Positions 8,037 to 16,245 of a stretch of 63,701 nucleotides of DNA are shown piece by piece. The notes under the pieces were generated by a model, which worked only from the letters and a program-made list of their open reading frames with translations, searched no databases and was not told the origin of the DNA. Position numbers and translations under genes: made by a program. The DNA lies in NCBI RefSeq assembly GCF_000423485.1, contig NZ_AUIB01000010.1, positions 1 to 63,701 of the forward strand. The letters are read 5' to 3'. The stretch comes from Propionimicrobium lymphophilum DSM 4903 (GTDB lineage Bacteria > Actinomycetota > Actinomycetes > Propionibacteriales > Propionibacteriaceae). Each line of letters starts with the position of its first letter. Within the stretch, counting starts at the first letter, position 1.

Positions 8037-9249
8037 TATTTCGCCTTGCCTTGATCTGGTTGTAGGTCGCCGCGAGTCTTTCCGCCGAGTCCGCCCAACT
8101 GTGTCTTTCGGCGAACTCGCGAGCGGATTTGGCGTATTGAGCTCTAGTGCGCGCGGAGCCGGTGAATTTCTTTATCGCCTGCGCCCAATTTTTCGGGTTG
8201 CGATTGTCTAGCAGGATTCCGCTGAGCCCGTCCGCGACGGATTCCTCCAGACCGCCTGCGCGAGACGCGATAACTGGCACCCCGCTCGCAGCAGCCTCGA
8301 GGTTGATCAGCCCGAACGTTTCCGAATAGCTCGGGTTTAGCAGCACGCACGCGCCGCGAATCATGCGGGCAAGCTCTTCGCGCTTCTGGGTGCCGAGGAA
8401 AATTACCTCGTCCGCAACGCCCTTTTCGATGGCTAGATCCTGCAGTAGATCTTCGTAGTCTGCGAATTCGCTCGCCGCCTGACCCGCAATTACCAGCCGA
8501 GGCTTATCTGTCATCTCGGCAAGGGCTTTGATGGCAAGGTCCGCGCCTTTAAGGGGTTCCAGTCGGGCGGCGAATAGCGCGTAGCAGCCCGACCAGTTCC
8601 AGTGCCGTTCCCGGCAGCTCAGCGGCCTGAACAACTCGAGGTCGACGCCGGGGTGGACAACCGCGATTGAATCGGGCGAAACGCCGTAGCGCTCGATGAT
8701 AGTCCGCTTCTCCGCTTCGCTGACGGTGACGATCAGGTCCGACTCGTTCGCTGTCATTCGTTCGCCTTCGATCCTGCCCGGCGATTCAGCCTTCTCGCCT
8801 GCGGCGGGATCCGTCGTGTCTGCTGGGGCCGCGACCGAGTGGAAGGACTGGACGTGCGCGATTCCGGCCTCTTTTGCGACAGGCAGGGCCGCCACGCCGG
8901 AGAACCAGTGCTGAGAATGGATCAGCCCGGTATTTGAGCCGGGGCCCGCTAGCCAATCTTTCAGTGCCGAGGAAAATTCACCGATGAATTGTTCCTGATC
9001 GGATTTCGCCACCGGGTGCTTAGGCCCGACGGGAAGATTGAAAAGCCGCACGTCGTTCGCGATCTCTACGCAGTCTGCCGAGGGGCCGTCGCGTCTGGTC
9101 ACCAGGTCGACGCCATAACCCAGCTGTGCTAAAGAAAGAGCCCAGTTAAGTTCGACTACGTTCATTCCGCCAGCGTCGGGGGTGCCCGGTTCGGCGACCG
9201 GAGACGTGTGCATCGACACAAAAGTTATGCGTCGCTCATTAGTGTTCAC
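8029..9249 (-). CDS. mshA: D-inositol 3-phosphate glycosyltransferase (mycothiol)
   Basis: This GT4-family glycosyltransferase (406 aa) transfers GlcNAc from UDP-GlcNAc to 1-L-inositol-1-phosphate, the first step of mycothiol synthesis. The N-terminal domain has HTSPVAEPGTPDAGGMNV, the characteristic MshA nucleotide-sugar/inositol loop. The C-terminal domain has the GT4 block NPSYSETFGLINLEAAASG with its E-x7-E pair, and FAARLEPLKGADLAIKAL. The start is GTG at 9249 without an obvious ribosome site. mshB follows in overlap, so one transcript makes the first GlcNAc-inositol intermediate and its deacetylase. Confidence 0.9.
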   Translation of the reverse strand: MNTNERRITFVSMHTSPVAEPGTPDAGGMNVVELNWALSLAQLGYGVDLVTRRDGPSADCVEIANDVRLFNLPVGPKHPVAKSDQEQFIGEFSSALKDWLAGPGSNTGLIHSQHWFSGVAALPVAKEAGIAHVQSFHSVAAPADTTDPAAGEKAESPGRIEGERMTANESDLIVTVSEAEKRTIIERYGVSPDSIAVVHPGVDLELFRPLSCRERHWNWSGCYALFAARLEPLKGADLAIKALAEMTDKPRLVIAGQAASEFADYEDLLQDLAIEKGVADEVIFLGTQKREELARMIRGACVLLNPSYSETFGLINLEAAASGVPVIASRAGGLEESVADGLSGILLDNRNPKNWAQAIKKFTGSARTRAQYAKSAREFAERHSWADSAERLAATYNQIKARRNND

Positions 9250-9366
9250 TCAAAATAGCAAACCACACGCCAGTGACATTTTCTAAAAAGAATGAAGGAT
9301 ATTCGGGCGTTGAGAACAAATAGGTAAAAATTGGCCCAAGGTCTTCCGTGTAAACACAATTGCGTT

Positions 9367-9372
9367 TATCGT
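9367..9372 (+). promoter_or_regulatory. -10 box of a probable leaderless promoter (mutarotase)
   Basis: TATCGT ends 6 nt before the ATG at 9379, with no Shine-Dalgarno. This supports the start at 9379 over the in-frame TTG at 9331. Confidence 0.45.
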
Positions 9373-9378
9373 CTGGTT

Positions 9379-10257
9379 ATGGATTTTGTTGATTTGCCGG
9401 CCGGGTTGAGCCTGGTCGAAGAGCCTATGCGCGGTATCAAAGTTGATACGCAATTGTGCACCGGGCTAGTGCTTGAACATGGCGCACACGTGGTTGAGTG
9501 GACGCCGAAGTCCGCATCTGATCCTGTGCTGTGGATGAGTGAGAAGTCGGATTTTGCCGACGACAAACCGATCCGCGGAGGCGCGCCGATCGTCTACCCT
9601 TGGTTTGGTCCCGGCCGAAAAGGTACCGAGCAGCCTGGGCATGGGTTTGGGCGTCTAGCGCCGTGGCGTCTGATGTCTGCGAAGGTCACCGATCGTGGGG
9701 CGGCGCACCTGGTATTCCAGATGAACGCCAAGGACGATTCCCTGTTGGGGGTTAATCGCTACCCAGAGGCAACCGTCGAGCTGCATCTTTCGATGGGTTC
9801 TGTGCTGCAGATGTCGTTGGTTGTGACGGCCCGCGAGCACAAGATCGACTTCGAGGAGGGGCTGCACACCTACTTCACTGTTGGCGACGTCAGAAAGATC
9901 AAGATCAACGGCCTTGACGGCGAGCCCTACACGGATAACCTGACCGGCAAGTTTCACAGGCTAGAGGGCGATTTAACTTTCGACGCCGAAACGGATATTC
10001 GTTTCGACACGGTGAAGAACCCCAGGATCGTCGACGAAGAGTTGGCTCGCGTGATCAGCATCGAGAGCGTGGGCGCTAGCAACGTCGTGGTTTGGAACCC
10101 GTGGGTCGACAAGTCGAAGGCGATGCCGGACTTCGGTGACGACGAGTGGCCGGGAATGGTTTGCGTCGAAGTGGCGAACGCCAGGAGCGGCTCACTGGTG
10201 CTTGCGCCGGGGGAGCGTCACGTCATGAGCCAAGTAATCACGGTCAGAGAGATTTAA
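9379..10257 (+). CDS. D-hexose-6-phosphate mutarotase (YeaD-like)
   Basis: This is an aldose 1-epimerase superfamily protein (292 aa) that interconverts alpha and beta anomers of hexose 6-phosphates. The family blocks GGAPIVYPWFGP, with the phosphate-side arginine region just before it, and HGFGRLAPWRL, with the catalytic-type histidine, are present. FEEGLHTYFTVGDV supplies the second histidine, and CVEVANA near the end supplies the catalytic glutamate region. I start at ATG 9379 because the family begins there and a -10 box lies directly upstream. It is divergent from mshA and followed by a shared bidirectional terminator with prs. Confidence 0.88.
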   Translation: MDFVDLPAGLSLVEEPMRGIKVDTQLCTGLVLEHGAHVVEWTPKSASDPVLWMSEKSDFADDKPIRGGAPIVYPWFGPGRKGTEQPGHGFGRLAPWRLMSAKVTDRGAAHLVFQMNAKDDSLLGVNRYPEATVELHLSMGSVLQMSLVVTAREHKIDFEEGLHTYFTVGDVRKIKINGLDGEPYTDNLTGKFHRLEGDLTFDAETDIRFDTVKNPRIVDEELARVISIESVGASNVVVWNPWVDKSKAMPDFGDDEWPGMVCVEVANARSGSLVLAPGERHVMSQVITVREI

Positions 10258-10278
10258 GCTCTGCCGGTCTAAATATTT

Positions 10279-10315
10279 AAGGAGAGGAAACCCCGTTTTG
10301 GGTTTCCTCTCCTTA
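10279..10315. terminator. Bidirectional terminator between the mutarotase gene and prs
   Basis: A 15-bp perfect stem (AAGGAGAGGAAACCC with its complement) surrounds a 6-nt loop, and it is A/T-flanked on both sides. It separates two convergent genes and can serve both strands. Confidence 0.85.
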
Positions 10316-10335
10316 TTCTTAGGTACTGAGAGTTT

Positions 10336-11316
10336 TTAGAACAGACCCTCAAGATCTTCCGGCGGGGCAAACGTCGGATCGACGTCCGTGAACATTTTGC
10401 TAACCGAGCGGCCCTTGTGGATGCGTTCGATGGCCTCGGCGAACAGCGGGGCGACCGTCTGTACCTGAAGCTCTGGCCAGTGCAGGGGAGCGGGCAAGGT
10501 GTCGGTGGTGATGACCTCTTTAATGAAGCTCTCCGCGCGCATTTTCGCCACGGCTTTCCCGCTAAACAATCCGTGCGTGCATGCGACGCGGGCATCCAGC
10601 GCACCGAAATCTTTCAACCTGCGACATAGCGCGATGATCGAACCGCCAGTTGCGATTTCGTCGTCCAGAACGATGGCGTGCTTGCCCTCGACGTCTCCAA
10701 CGATGTTGTCGATGACCACCTTGTCGTCACCGAGACGACGCTTGGAGCCGGCCGCAACCTGCAGGCCGAGAAGGCGGGAGAACTGGGTCGCGTTCTTTGC
10801 GTTGCCCAAATCGGGCGAAACCACGACCGAATTTTCTAAGTCGCTTTGGAGGAAATAATCGGCGAGGACCCCGAGCGCCGTCAATTGGTCTACGGGGACG
10901 TCGAAGAAAGCCTGCACCTGAGGTGCGTGCAGCTGCATCGTGAGCACCCGGGAGACGCCGGCGGTGACCAGCAGGTCCGCCACGAGCTTGCCGCCAACGG
11001 AAATCCTGGAAGCGTCCTTCTTGTCCGAACGGGCATAAGAATAGTGCGGGATGACCGCGGTGATCTGGGAGGCCGATGCGCGCCTCGCCGCGTCGATCAT
11101 CAGCAGAAGCTCCATCAGGTGCTCCTGAGTTGGGGGAGTCAACGGCTGGACTAGGTAGACGTCGCGCTGCCGAACGTTAACCATCAGTTGCGCCTGCAGG
11201 CAGTCGTTGCTGAACCTGCTGATTTTCACGTCAGAAAGATTTATATCCAGATGATCACAAATTTCCTCGGCCAACTCCTTGTGCGCTGAACCCGAGAAAA
11301 CCACGATGTCTTTCAC
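10336..11316 (-). CDS. prs: Ribose-phosphate pyrophosphokinase (divergent paralogue)
   Basis: PRPP synthetase makes 5-phosphoribosyl diphosphate from ribose 5-phosphate and ATP for nucleotide, His, Trp and NAD synthesis. At 326 aa the length is normal. The flexible-loop region PHYSYARSDKKD (90-101) and the PRPP/ribose-phosphate loop VLDDEIATGGS (216-226) are visible. The latter differs from the usual VDDmiDTAGT form, and LHAPQVQAFFDVPVDQLTA replaces LHA-QiQGFFdiPvDnL. These differences suggest a second-type paralogue rather than the standard housekeeping copy usually found beside glmU, but this is inference. AAGGGG lies 7 nt before the ATG. It is divergent from the acyl-CoA ligase gene. Confidence 0.88.
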   Translation of the reverse strand: MKDIVVFSGSAHKELAEEICDHLDINLSDVKISRFSNDCLQAQLMVNVRQRDVYLVQPLTPPTQEHLMELLLMIDAARRASASQITAVIPHYSYARSDKKDASRISVGGKLVADLLVTAGVSRVLTMQLHAPQVQAFFDVPVDQLTALGVLADYFLQSDLENSVVVSPDLGNAKNATQFSRLLGLQVAAGSKRRLGDDKVVIDNIVGDVEGKHAIVLDDEIATGGSIIALCRRLKDFGALDARVACTHGLFSGKAVAKMRAESFIKEVITTDTLPAPLHWPELQVQTVAPLFAEAIERIHKGRSVSKMFTDVDPTFAPPEDLEGLF

Positions 11317-11461
11317 GTTGAAAACCCCTTGCGGCGAGAAGACTATTTATAGAAGAAGACTAACGCTTATAGGCGGGTCTTTCATGTCGAAGTCGAACAC
11401 CATTCTTCCGTCAAATTTTTCATCTCACCAAGCTGTTGGGCCTTTGTGAAAGAATTGGATC

Positions 11462-13153
11462 ATGAGACAGCGTCGTAACCTCAAGCCAGACCCAGCATGG
11501 ACGAAGCATTATCAGCATGGCGTTAAGCCAAGAATTGTTCCGCCGACGGAGTCGTTGGCCGAAATGTTCGCTCGTTCCGTCCAGCAGGCTGGCAAGAAGA
11601 CGGCAACTGTTTTCTTCGACGCAAAAACAAGCTACAAAGCGCTAGGCGACCAAGTCTCTAGGGCCGCCAATTCGCTGCGCCGTATGGGGGTTCGCCCCGG
11701 CGACAGGGTGGCCGTATTGCTGCCAAACTGCCCGCAGCATCTGGTGGCCATGTACGCGATCTGGCGCATCGGGGCGGTGCTCGTCGAACACAACCCGCTC
11801 TACACCCAGCCCGAGCTCGAGACGATGTTCGCCGACCACGACGCCCGCGTCGCTATCGTCATGGACTCCGTGGTGCCCAAGCTGAAGAAGATGCCTCTAA
11901 ACGTGCGTCCCCGTACGATCGTTTCGGTGAATCTGCTGCACGCGCTTCCGAAGCTGAAGCGGATGGCCCTTTCGCTGCCGTTACCCAAACTGCGTAAGAT
12001 GCGCGCCCAGCTAAGCAGTGGCGATAGGGGCTCGATGACCTGGGAGGAGATGCTCTCGGCCAAGCCGATCAGCAATCGGGTGCCGTATCCGCAAGTAAAT
12101 TCTCTGGCGGCAATCCAATACACGTCCGGCACCACTGGCAAGCCCAAGGGCGCCATGCTGACCCACTTCAACCTCTACTCGAACGCGCTGCAGGGTGCCG
12201 CCTGGATGCGCGGGGCCGAAACAGGCAAGGAAACCAGCTATGCGGCGCTTCCCATGTTCCACAGCTTCGGCATCACCATGCACGCCACCTTCGGCGTGCT
12301 CAAGCAGATGCGTCAGGTGCTGTTCCCCAAGCCGGACACCGACATGATCGTCTCGGCGATGAAGAAATACCCGGCAACCGTCTACTGTGTGGTGCCGATC
12401 CTCTACCAGCGCACGGCGGAAACCGCCCGCAAGCGTGGCGTCTCGCTGAAGAGCTGCAAATACTGCATTTCTGGCGCCGCTGCGCTGCCCGATTCGACGC
12501 GCACCCTTTGGGAGAAGGTTTCGGGCGGGCTGCTCGTTGAGGGCTATGGTTTGACGGAGGCGTCCCCGGTGGCCCTCGGCAACCCGTTTTGGAAGTCCAG
12601 GCGTCCGGGCACCATCGGCATTCCTTTCCCGTCCACTTTGATGAAGGTCGTCGACGACGAAGGCAACCAGGTGTCGCCGAACACTCCCGGTGAGCTGCTG
12701 CTGCAGGGGCCGCAGATCACCCAGGGGTACTGGCACGATCGTGAGGCCACCGAACAGGTGCTCAAGGATGGTTGGCTACATACCGGCGACGTCGTCACCG
12801 CTGATGAGGACGGCTTCGTGACAATCGTCGCCCGCAAGAAGGAAATCATCGTCACCGGTGGCTTCAACGTCAGCCCAGCAGAGGTCGAGGAAGTGTTGAA
12901 TAGCCACGAGGGAATAGTCGAATCTTGCGTGGTCGGGCTGCCCACCGAGCGCGGCGACGAGGAAGTCGTTGCCGCCGTTGTGCTGAAACGAGACGTCAAG
13001 CTGGACACCGAGGAGACGCGCAATTGGCTGAAGAAGCAGCTTGCCGCATACAAGGTGCCCCGAAAATTCTTCCCCGTCGACGAAATCCCGAAGTCGATGC
13101 TGGGCAAGGCACTGCGCAAGCAGACCCGAGACCAGATTCTGAGCAACCTGTGA
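11462..13153 (+). CDS. Long-chain acyl-CoA ligase (AMP-forming)
   Basis: This ANL-superfamily adenylate-forming enzyme (563 aa) activates fatty acids to acyl-CoA through an acyl-AMP. The P-loop YTSGTTGKPKGAMLTH, the substrate/adenine motif VEGYGLTEASPV, the hinge HTGDVVTADEDGF and the C-terminal GFNVSPAEVEEVL and GKALRK (with the catalytic lysine) are all in order. The family is FadD-like; the chain-length preference is not readable. The TGA stop overlaps the GTG start of the downstream flavoprotein (GTGA), so the two products are translationally coupled. Upstream there is no ribosome site; an AAGAAT 6 nt before the ATG may be a weak -10 box. Confidence 0.9.
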   Translation: MRQRRNLKPDPAWTKHYQHGVKPRIVPPTESLAEMFARSVQQAGKKTATVFFDAKTSYKALGDQVSRAANSLRRMGVRPGDRVAVLLPNCPQHLVAMYAIWRIGAVLVEHNPLYTQPELETMFADHDARVAIVMDSVVPKLKKMPLNVRPRTIVSVNLLHALPKLKRMALSLPLPKLRKMRAQLSSGDRGSMTWEEMLSAKPISNRVPYPQVNSLAAIQYTSGTTGKPKGAMLTHFNLYSNALQGAAWMRGAETGKETSYAALPMFHSFGITMHATFGVLKQMRQVLFPKPDTDMIVSAMKKYPATVYCVVPILYQRTAETARKRGVSLKSCKYCISGAAALPDSTRTLWEKVSGGLLVEGYGLTEASPVALGNPFWKSRRPGTIGIPFPSTLMKVVDDEGNQVSPNTPGELLLQGPQITQGYWHDREATEQVLKDGWLHTGDVVTADEDGFVTIVARKKEIIVTGGFNVSPAEVEEVLNSHEGIVESCVVGLPTERGDEEVVAAVVLKRDVKLDTEETRNWLKKQLAAYKVPRKFFPVDEIPKSMLGKALRKQTRDQILSNL

Positions 13154-14589
13154 GGGATAACCAGATAGCGCCGCCAGCCAGGCGCTATCTGACGGACGTT
13201 GTTGTCTTAGGCTGCGGCGCCCCGGGTCTGCTGGCCGCTCTTCGAGCCAGAAGGGCCGGCCTTGAGGTGACCGTCCTAGACGTGGGCGATGGCCGCGATG
13301 AGAACCTGCTGTGGATCCCTGAAAGTTATCACTCGGCCAGGAACTACCTAGATCAGGTGTTGGGCGACGCAACCGTCGAACAGTCTCAGCGCAGACACGA
13401 TTTTTTGCAGGCGGCCACCTCGCTGCCACAGCTGTTAGCCGAGTTCGGTGTCGGGCTCGCTAAAACGAAGATCCGGGACAACTATCCGCAGCTTTCATCA
13501 GCCTCGAAAGGCCGGGTGTGGCGAGTCATCTACAAGGAAAAATTTTGGAACCTGGCGAACGCAGTCATCGATTCGTCGGTTCTGAAGATGCAGTTCCTCA
13601 GCGTCGCTGCTCAAGAGGAGGTCAGCGTTTGGAGCGTTGAGGGTCTGGAGGATCTGGTTTGGCGTGACGGACGAGTTATCGGACTCAGGGTTCGACGTGC
13701 TGGGACGCCGATAATAGTCGAGGCCAATTTTGGGGTCGTGCTGTCAAGCGGAGGTTTCGGCCAGAACGTGAAGCTGCGCAGGCGTTTCCTTCCAGGCACT
13801 AGGGCGGATCGCCAGCTTGAGGTCGACGGTGATGGGTGCGTCATCGAGGCTGCCGTCAACCACGGCCTCGACCTTGGTGCGATGGCTCGCACGTGGTCGT
13901 CGATCGGGATGCAAGATCCGCTTGGCGAGGGCTGGGTGGACGCCACCGAGGCCGTCCGGGCTGGCCATTCGATGCTCGTGGATTCCGCTGGCCTCAGGTT
14001 CTGTGACGAGTCCGAGCCGCCGGAGGTGCTTGCCGAACGATTTGAAAAGGCCTGGTTAGTTTTCGATTCGGCACACCGAAAGACGGTTCCGCTGGGCTCG
14101 CTGAAGCCCGGGCACGTGCCCCGGAAGGCGGCCGAGAACGGGGGACTGCGAAAGGCAAAGAGCCTCGAGGAGCTCGCGCGAGTGATCAGGGCTCCCCGCC
14201 TTACCGAATCCGTAAAACGGTTCAACGCGATGGCGGATGCCGGTAACGACCTGGATTTCGGACGAGACTGGCAGATTCTTGGCAACGAAGAAAATGCCGG
14301 AATTAGGGGCAGGCTGACCCAAGCCAGGCAGAGTCTCGGCTCGTTAGCCAGACGCGGCAACGGGCTAACTAACGGGCCCTTCTATGCGGTTGAGATTCGC
14401 CCGTGCGACGCAGGCACCAAGGGCGGAATAATCGTCGATTCGCAGGCCCGCGCCCTTCGCGGTGGCGAACCCGTCCCAGGCCTATACGCCATTGGCTCTG
14501 CTGCCGCCTCGATCTGCGAACTTCGTAGCCCGGCTACGGGGACGAGGGCAACCGAGCGGCTCTGCGGAGCGGCCCAGATAGCCTTTTAG
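13150..14589 (+). CDS. FAD-binding dehydrogenase, KstD/fumarate-reductase flavoprotein type
   Basis: This is a flavoprotein (479 aa) of the FAD_binding_2 family, which includes 3-ketosteroid delta-1-dehydrogenases and fumarate-reductase-like enzymes. The N-terminal dinucleotide fold is VVVLGCGAPGLLAALRARRAG. The C-terminal part has GPFYAVEIRPCDAGTKGGI and GEPVPGLYAIGSAAAS, the usual second FAD-contacting block. The start at GTG 13150 overlaps the stop of the acyl-CoA ligase; the frame is open upstream but only as antisense-like sequence. Coupling to an acyl-CoA ligase suggests a lipid or sterol-like substrate, which is inference. The TAG overlaps the stop of convergent mptB by 4 bp. Confidence 0.82.
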   Translation: MRDNQIAPPARRYLTDVVVLGCGAPGLLAALRARRAGLEVTVLDVGDGRDENLLWIPESYHSARNYLDQVLGDATVEQSQRRHDFLQAATSLPQLLAEFGVGLAKTKIRDNYPQLSSASKGRVWRVIYKEKFWNLANAVIDSSVLKMQFLSVAAQEEVSVWSVEGLEDLVWRDGRVIGLRVRRAGTPIIVEANFGVVLSSGGFGQNVKLRRRFLPGTRADRQLEVDGDGCVIEAAVNHGLDLGAMARTWSSIGMQDPLGEGWVDATEAVRAGHSMLVDSAGLRFCDESEPPEVLAERFEKAWLVFDSAHRKTVPLGSLKPGHVPRKAAENGGLRKAKSLEELARVIRAPRLTESVKRFNAMADAGNDLDFGRDWQILGNEENAGIRGRLTQARQSLGSLARRGNGLTNGPFYAVEIRPCDAGTKGGIIVDSQARALRGGEPVPGLYAIGSAAASICELRSPATGTRATERLCGAAQIAF

Positions 14590-16097
14590 GCGCCGTCCTC
14601 CGTCGAGATCCGATTTTTCAGCAGATGCCGGCGGGCGATCAGCCAGATGACGCCGATGAGGGCGATGCCCAGCGCGGTGGAGTCGTTGCGCCAGGCCATG
14701 TTGATGCCGTCGTAGCACAGCAAAACGAGAGTGAACCAGCAGGCGATCTTGACTGCCTTCGGGCTAGGTTTCGCCCACGGCAGCGCGATCCAGCCCCAGA
14801 GGATGTACCAGCTGCGCAGCGCCGGAGCGCAAATTGCCGCGGCCAGGTATCCCCACGCGATAAACGCGCGCGGCTTTTTTCTCGCCACGCTCAGCGCTAG
14901 GCACGCCACTATCGCCGCAGCCACGGCGATGCCCAGGCTCCTGGCATAGTGAACCGCTGCACGCCCGGTGGGGTCGATACCGAGCATGTCGACGAATATC
15001 TGAACCACCTGGCCGGCTAGCGTGAACGGCGCCACCGTTATGACGCGTCCCGGGACATTGACGGCCTCCAGCCAACCGAATCCAAGCCTCGTCGCGAGGC
15101 TGATTAGCGCGAACACTCCGATCGCGATGCCCAGGCTGATTAGTGCCCGCGTCGCGATCACTGCGACGTGTCTTGCCCGCCAACTCGTCCAGCGTTTGGA
15201 GATCAGTGGCAGGGCATAAGCCACAAGAAAAGCCGGTTGTTTGATGGCGGCGCTCACGCCGATCACTGCGGCACCGAGCAACCACATGTTGTTGGCTAAC
15301 AAGCCAAATGTTCTGGATTTTAATCCCGCGACCCAGACAGCCAGCACAACCAGCCCCATCATCAGGGAGTCGTTGTGCGCACCGCCTACGAAGTCGATCA
15401 CCAGCAGCGGGTTAAGCACGGCGAACCAGGCTGCGAACGCGGGATTCGCGCCCACCTGACGACTAACTCTAGGGGTGAAAGCGCTGATCATCGCGACGCC
15501 AATTAGGGCAGGGATTCGCTGCAGAACCGCGGCGAGGTAAGGCTGTCCACCGCTAAGCAGCACCAGAAGATGTTGGATGCGCAGGCTCAGAGGACCGTAG
15601 GGTGCAGTAGTGTTTCGCCACACCCACGCAACCTGGTCTGCAAAGGGGCCAGGCAAAACTGCTGGGCCTGCGTCGTAAGGGCTGATGCCGTTGACCAGCT
15701 GCCAGCCCTGCGCCGCGTAGGAATACGCGTCGTGGCTGAATATCGGGGGAGCCAACAGAAACGGCGCTGACCAGATCAAAAGAACTGCCCAGTGCTTAAT
15801 GTTTCTGTACGGCTGTTCCTTGCTTGCCTTCGACCCGGGGCGCAGCCTGAGCCAGGCATCCACCAGAAGCAGAAGCCCCGTCATAGTGACGAGGGTACCC
15901 AGAATCCTGAACGGCATCCCCGTCATCGATAGGCGGTCTAGCCAGCGCCAAATGGGCGTCGATCTGGGCAGGTAGGCGGCGGAGATACTGCCCAGCGCGA
16001 TCAGCACAGTGCCTAGAAAACCCCGCTTGACGAAACGCGCGCGCCAGGCGGCCGCGATGTCCGCAGCCACCCTCGTTCGGAGTTTGATTCCTGGCAT
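14586..16097 (-). CDS. mptB: Polyprenol-phosphomannose-dependent mannosyltransferase, MptB-like
   Basis: This multi-spanning GT-C type alpha-1,6-mannosyltransferase (503 aa) uses polyprenyl-phosphate-mannose on the outer face of the membrane to extend mannan chains of lipoglycans. It has about 12 hydrophobic segments. The first extracytoplasmic loop carries FSHDAYSYAAQG, whose acidic residue corresponds to the catalytic Asp of GT-C enzymes, then NGISPYDAGP and APYGPLSL. The start is set at ATG 16097 (GTAAGGT 9 nt upstream). A longer reading frame upstream would run into the divergent crotonase gene. The 3' end overlaps the flavoprotein stop. Confidence 0.82.
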   Translation of the reverse strand: MPGIKLRTRVAADIAAAWRARFVKRGFLGTVLIALGSISAAYLPRSTPIWRWLDRLSMTGMPFRILGTLVTMTGLLLLVDAWLRLRPGSKASKEQPYRNIKHWAVLLIWSAPFLLAPPIFSHDAYSYAAQGWQLVNGISPYDAGPAVLPGPFADQVAWVWRNTTAPYGPLSLRIQHLLVLLSGGQPYLAAVLQRIPALIGVAMISAFTPRVSRQVGANPAFAAWFAVLNPLLVIDFVGGAHNDSLMMGLVVLAVWVAGLKSRTFGLLANNMWLLGAAVIGVSAAIKQPAFLVAYALPLISKRWTSWRARHVAVIATRALISLGIAIGVFALISLATRLGFGWLEAVNVPGRVITVAPFTLAGQVVQIFVDMLGIDPTGRAAVHYARSLGIAVAAAIVACLALSVARKKPRAFIAWGYLAAAICAPALRSWYILWGWIALPWAKPSPKAVKIACWFTLVLLCYDGINMAWRNDSTALGIALIGVIWLIARRHLLKNRISTEDGA

Positions 16098-16245
16098 GAT
16101 GTAATACCTTACTGTTACGCCCCGATAAATTATTACCGGCGTTGGCCCGAAAGGTATCCGCCCTAGTGAAAAACGCATAGGCAGTAGGGCGGCCAGAAGC
16201 CGGGCCACTAAAATCGCTAGTGGAGTAGGCGACGAAAGGATCCAA

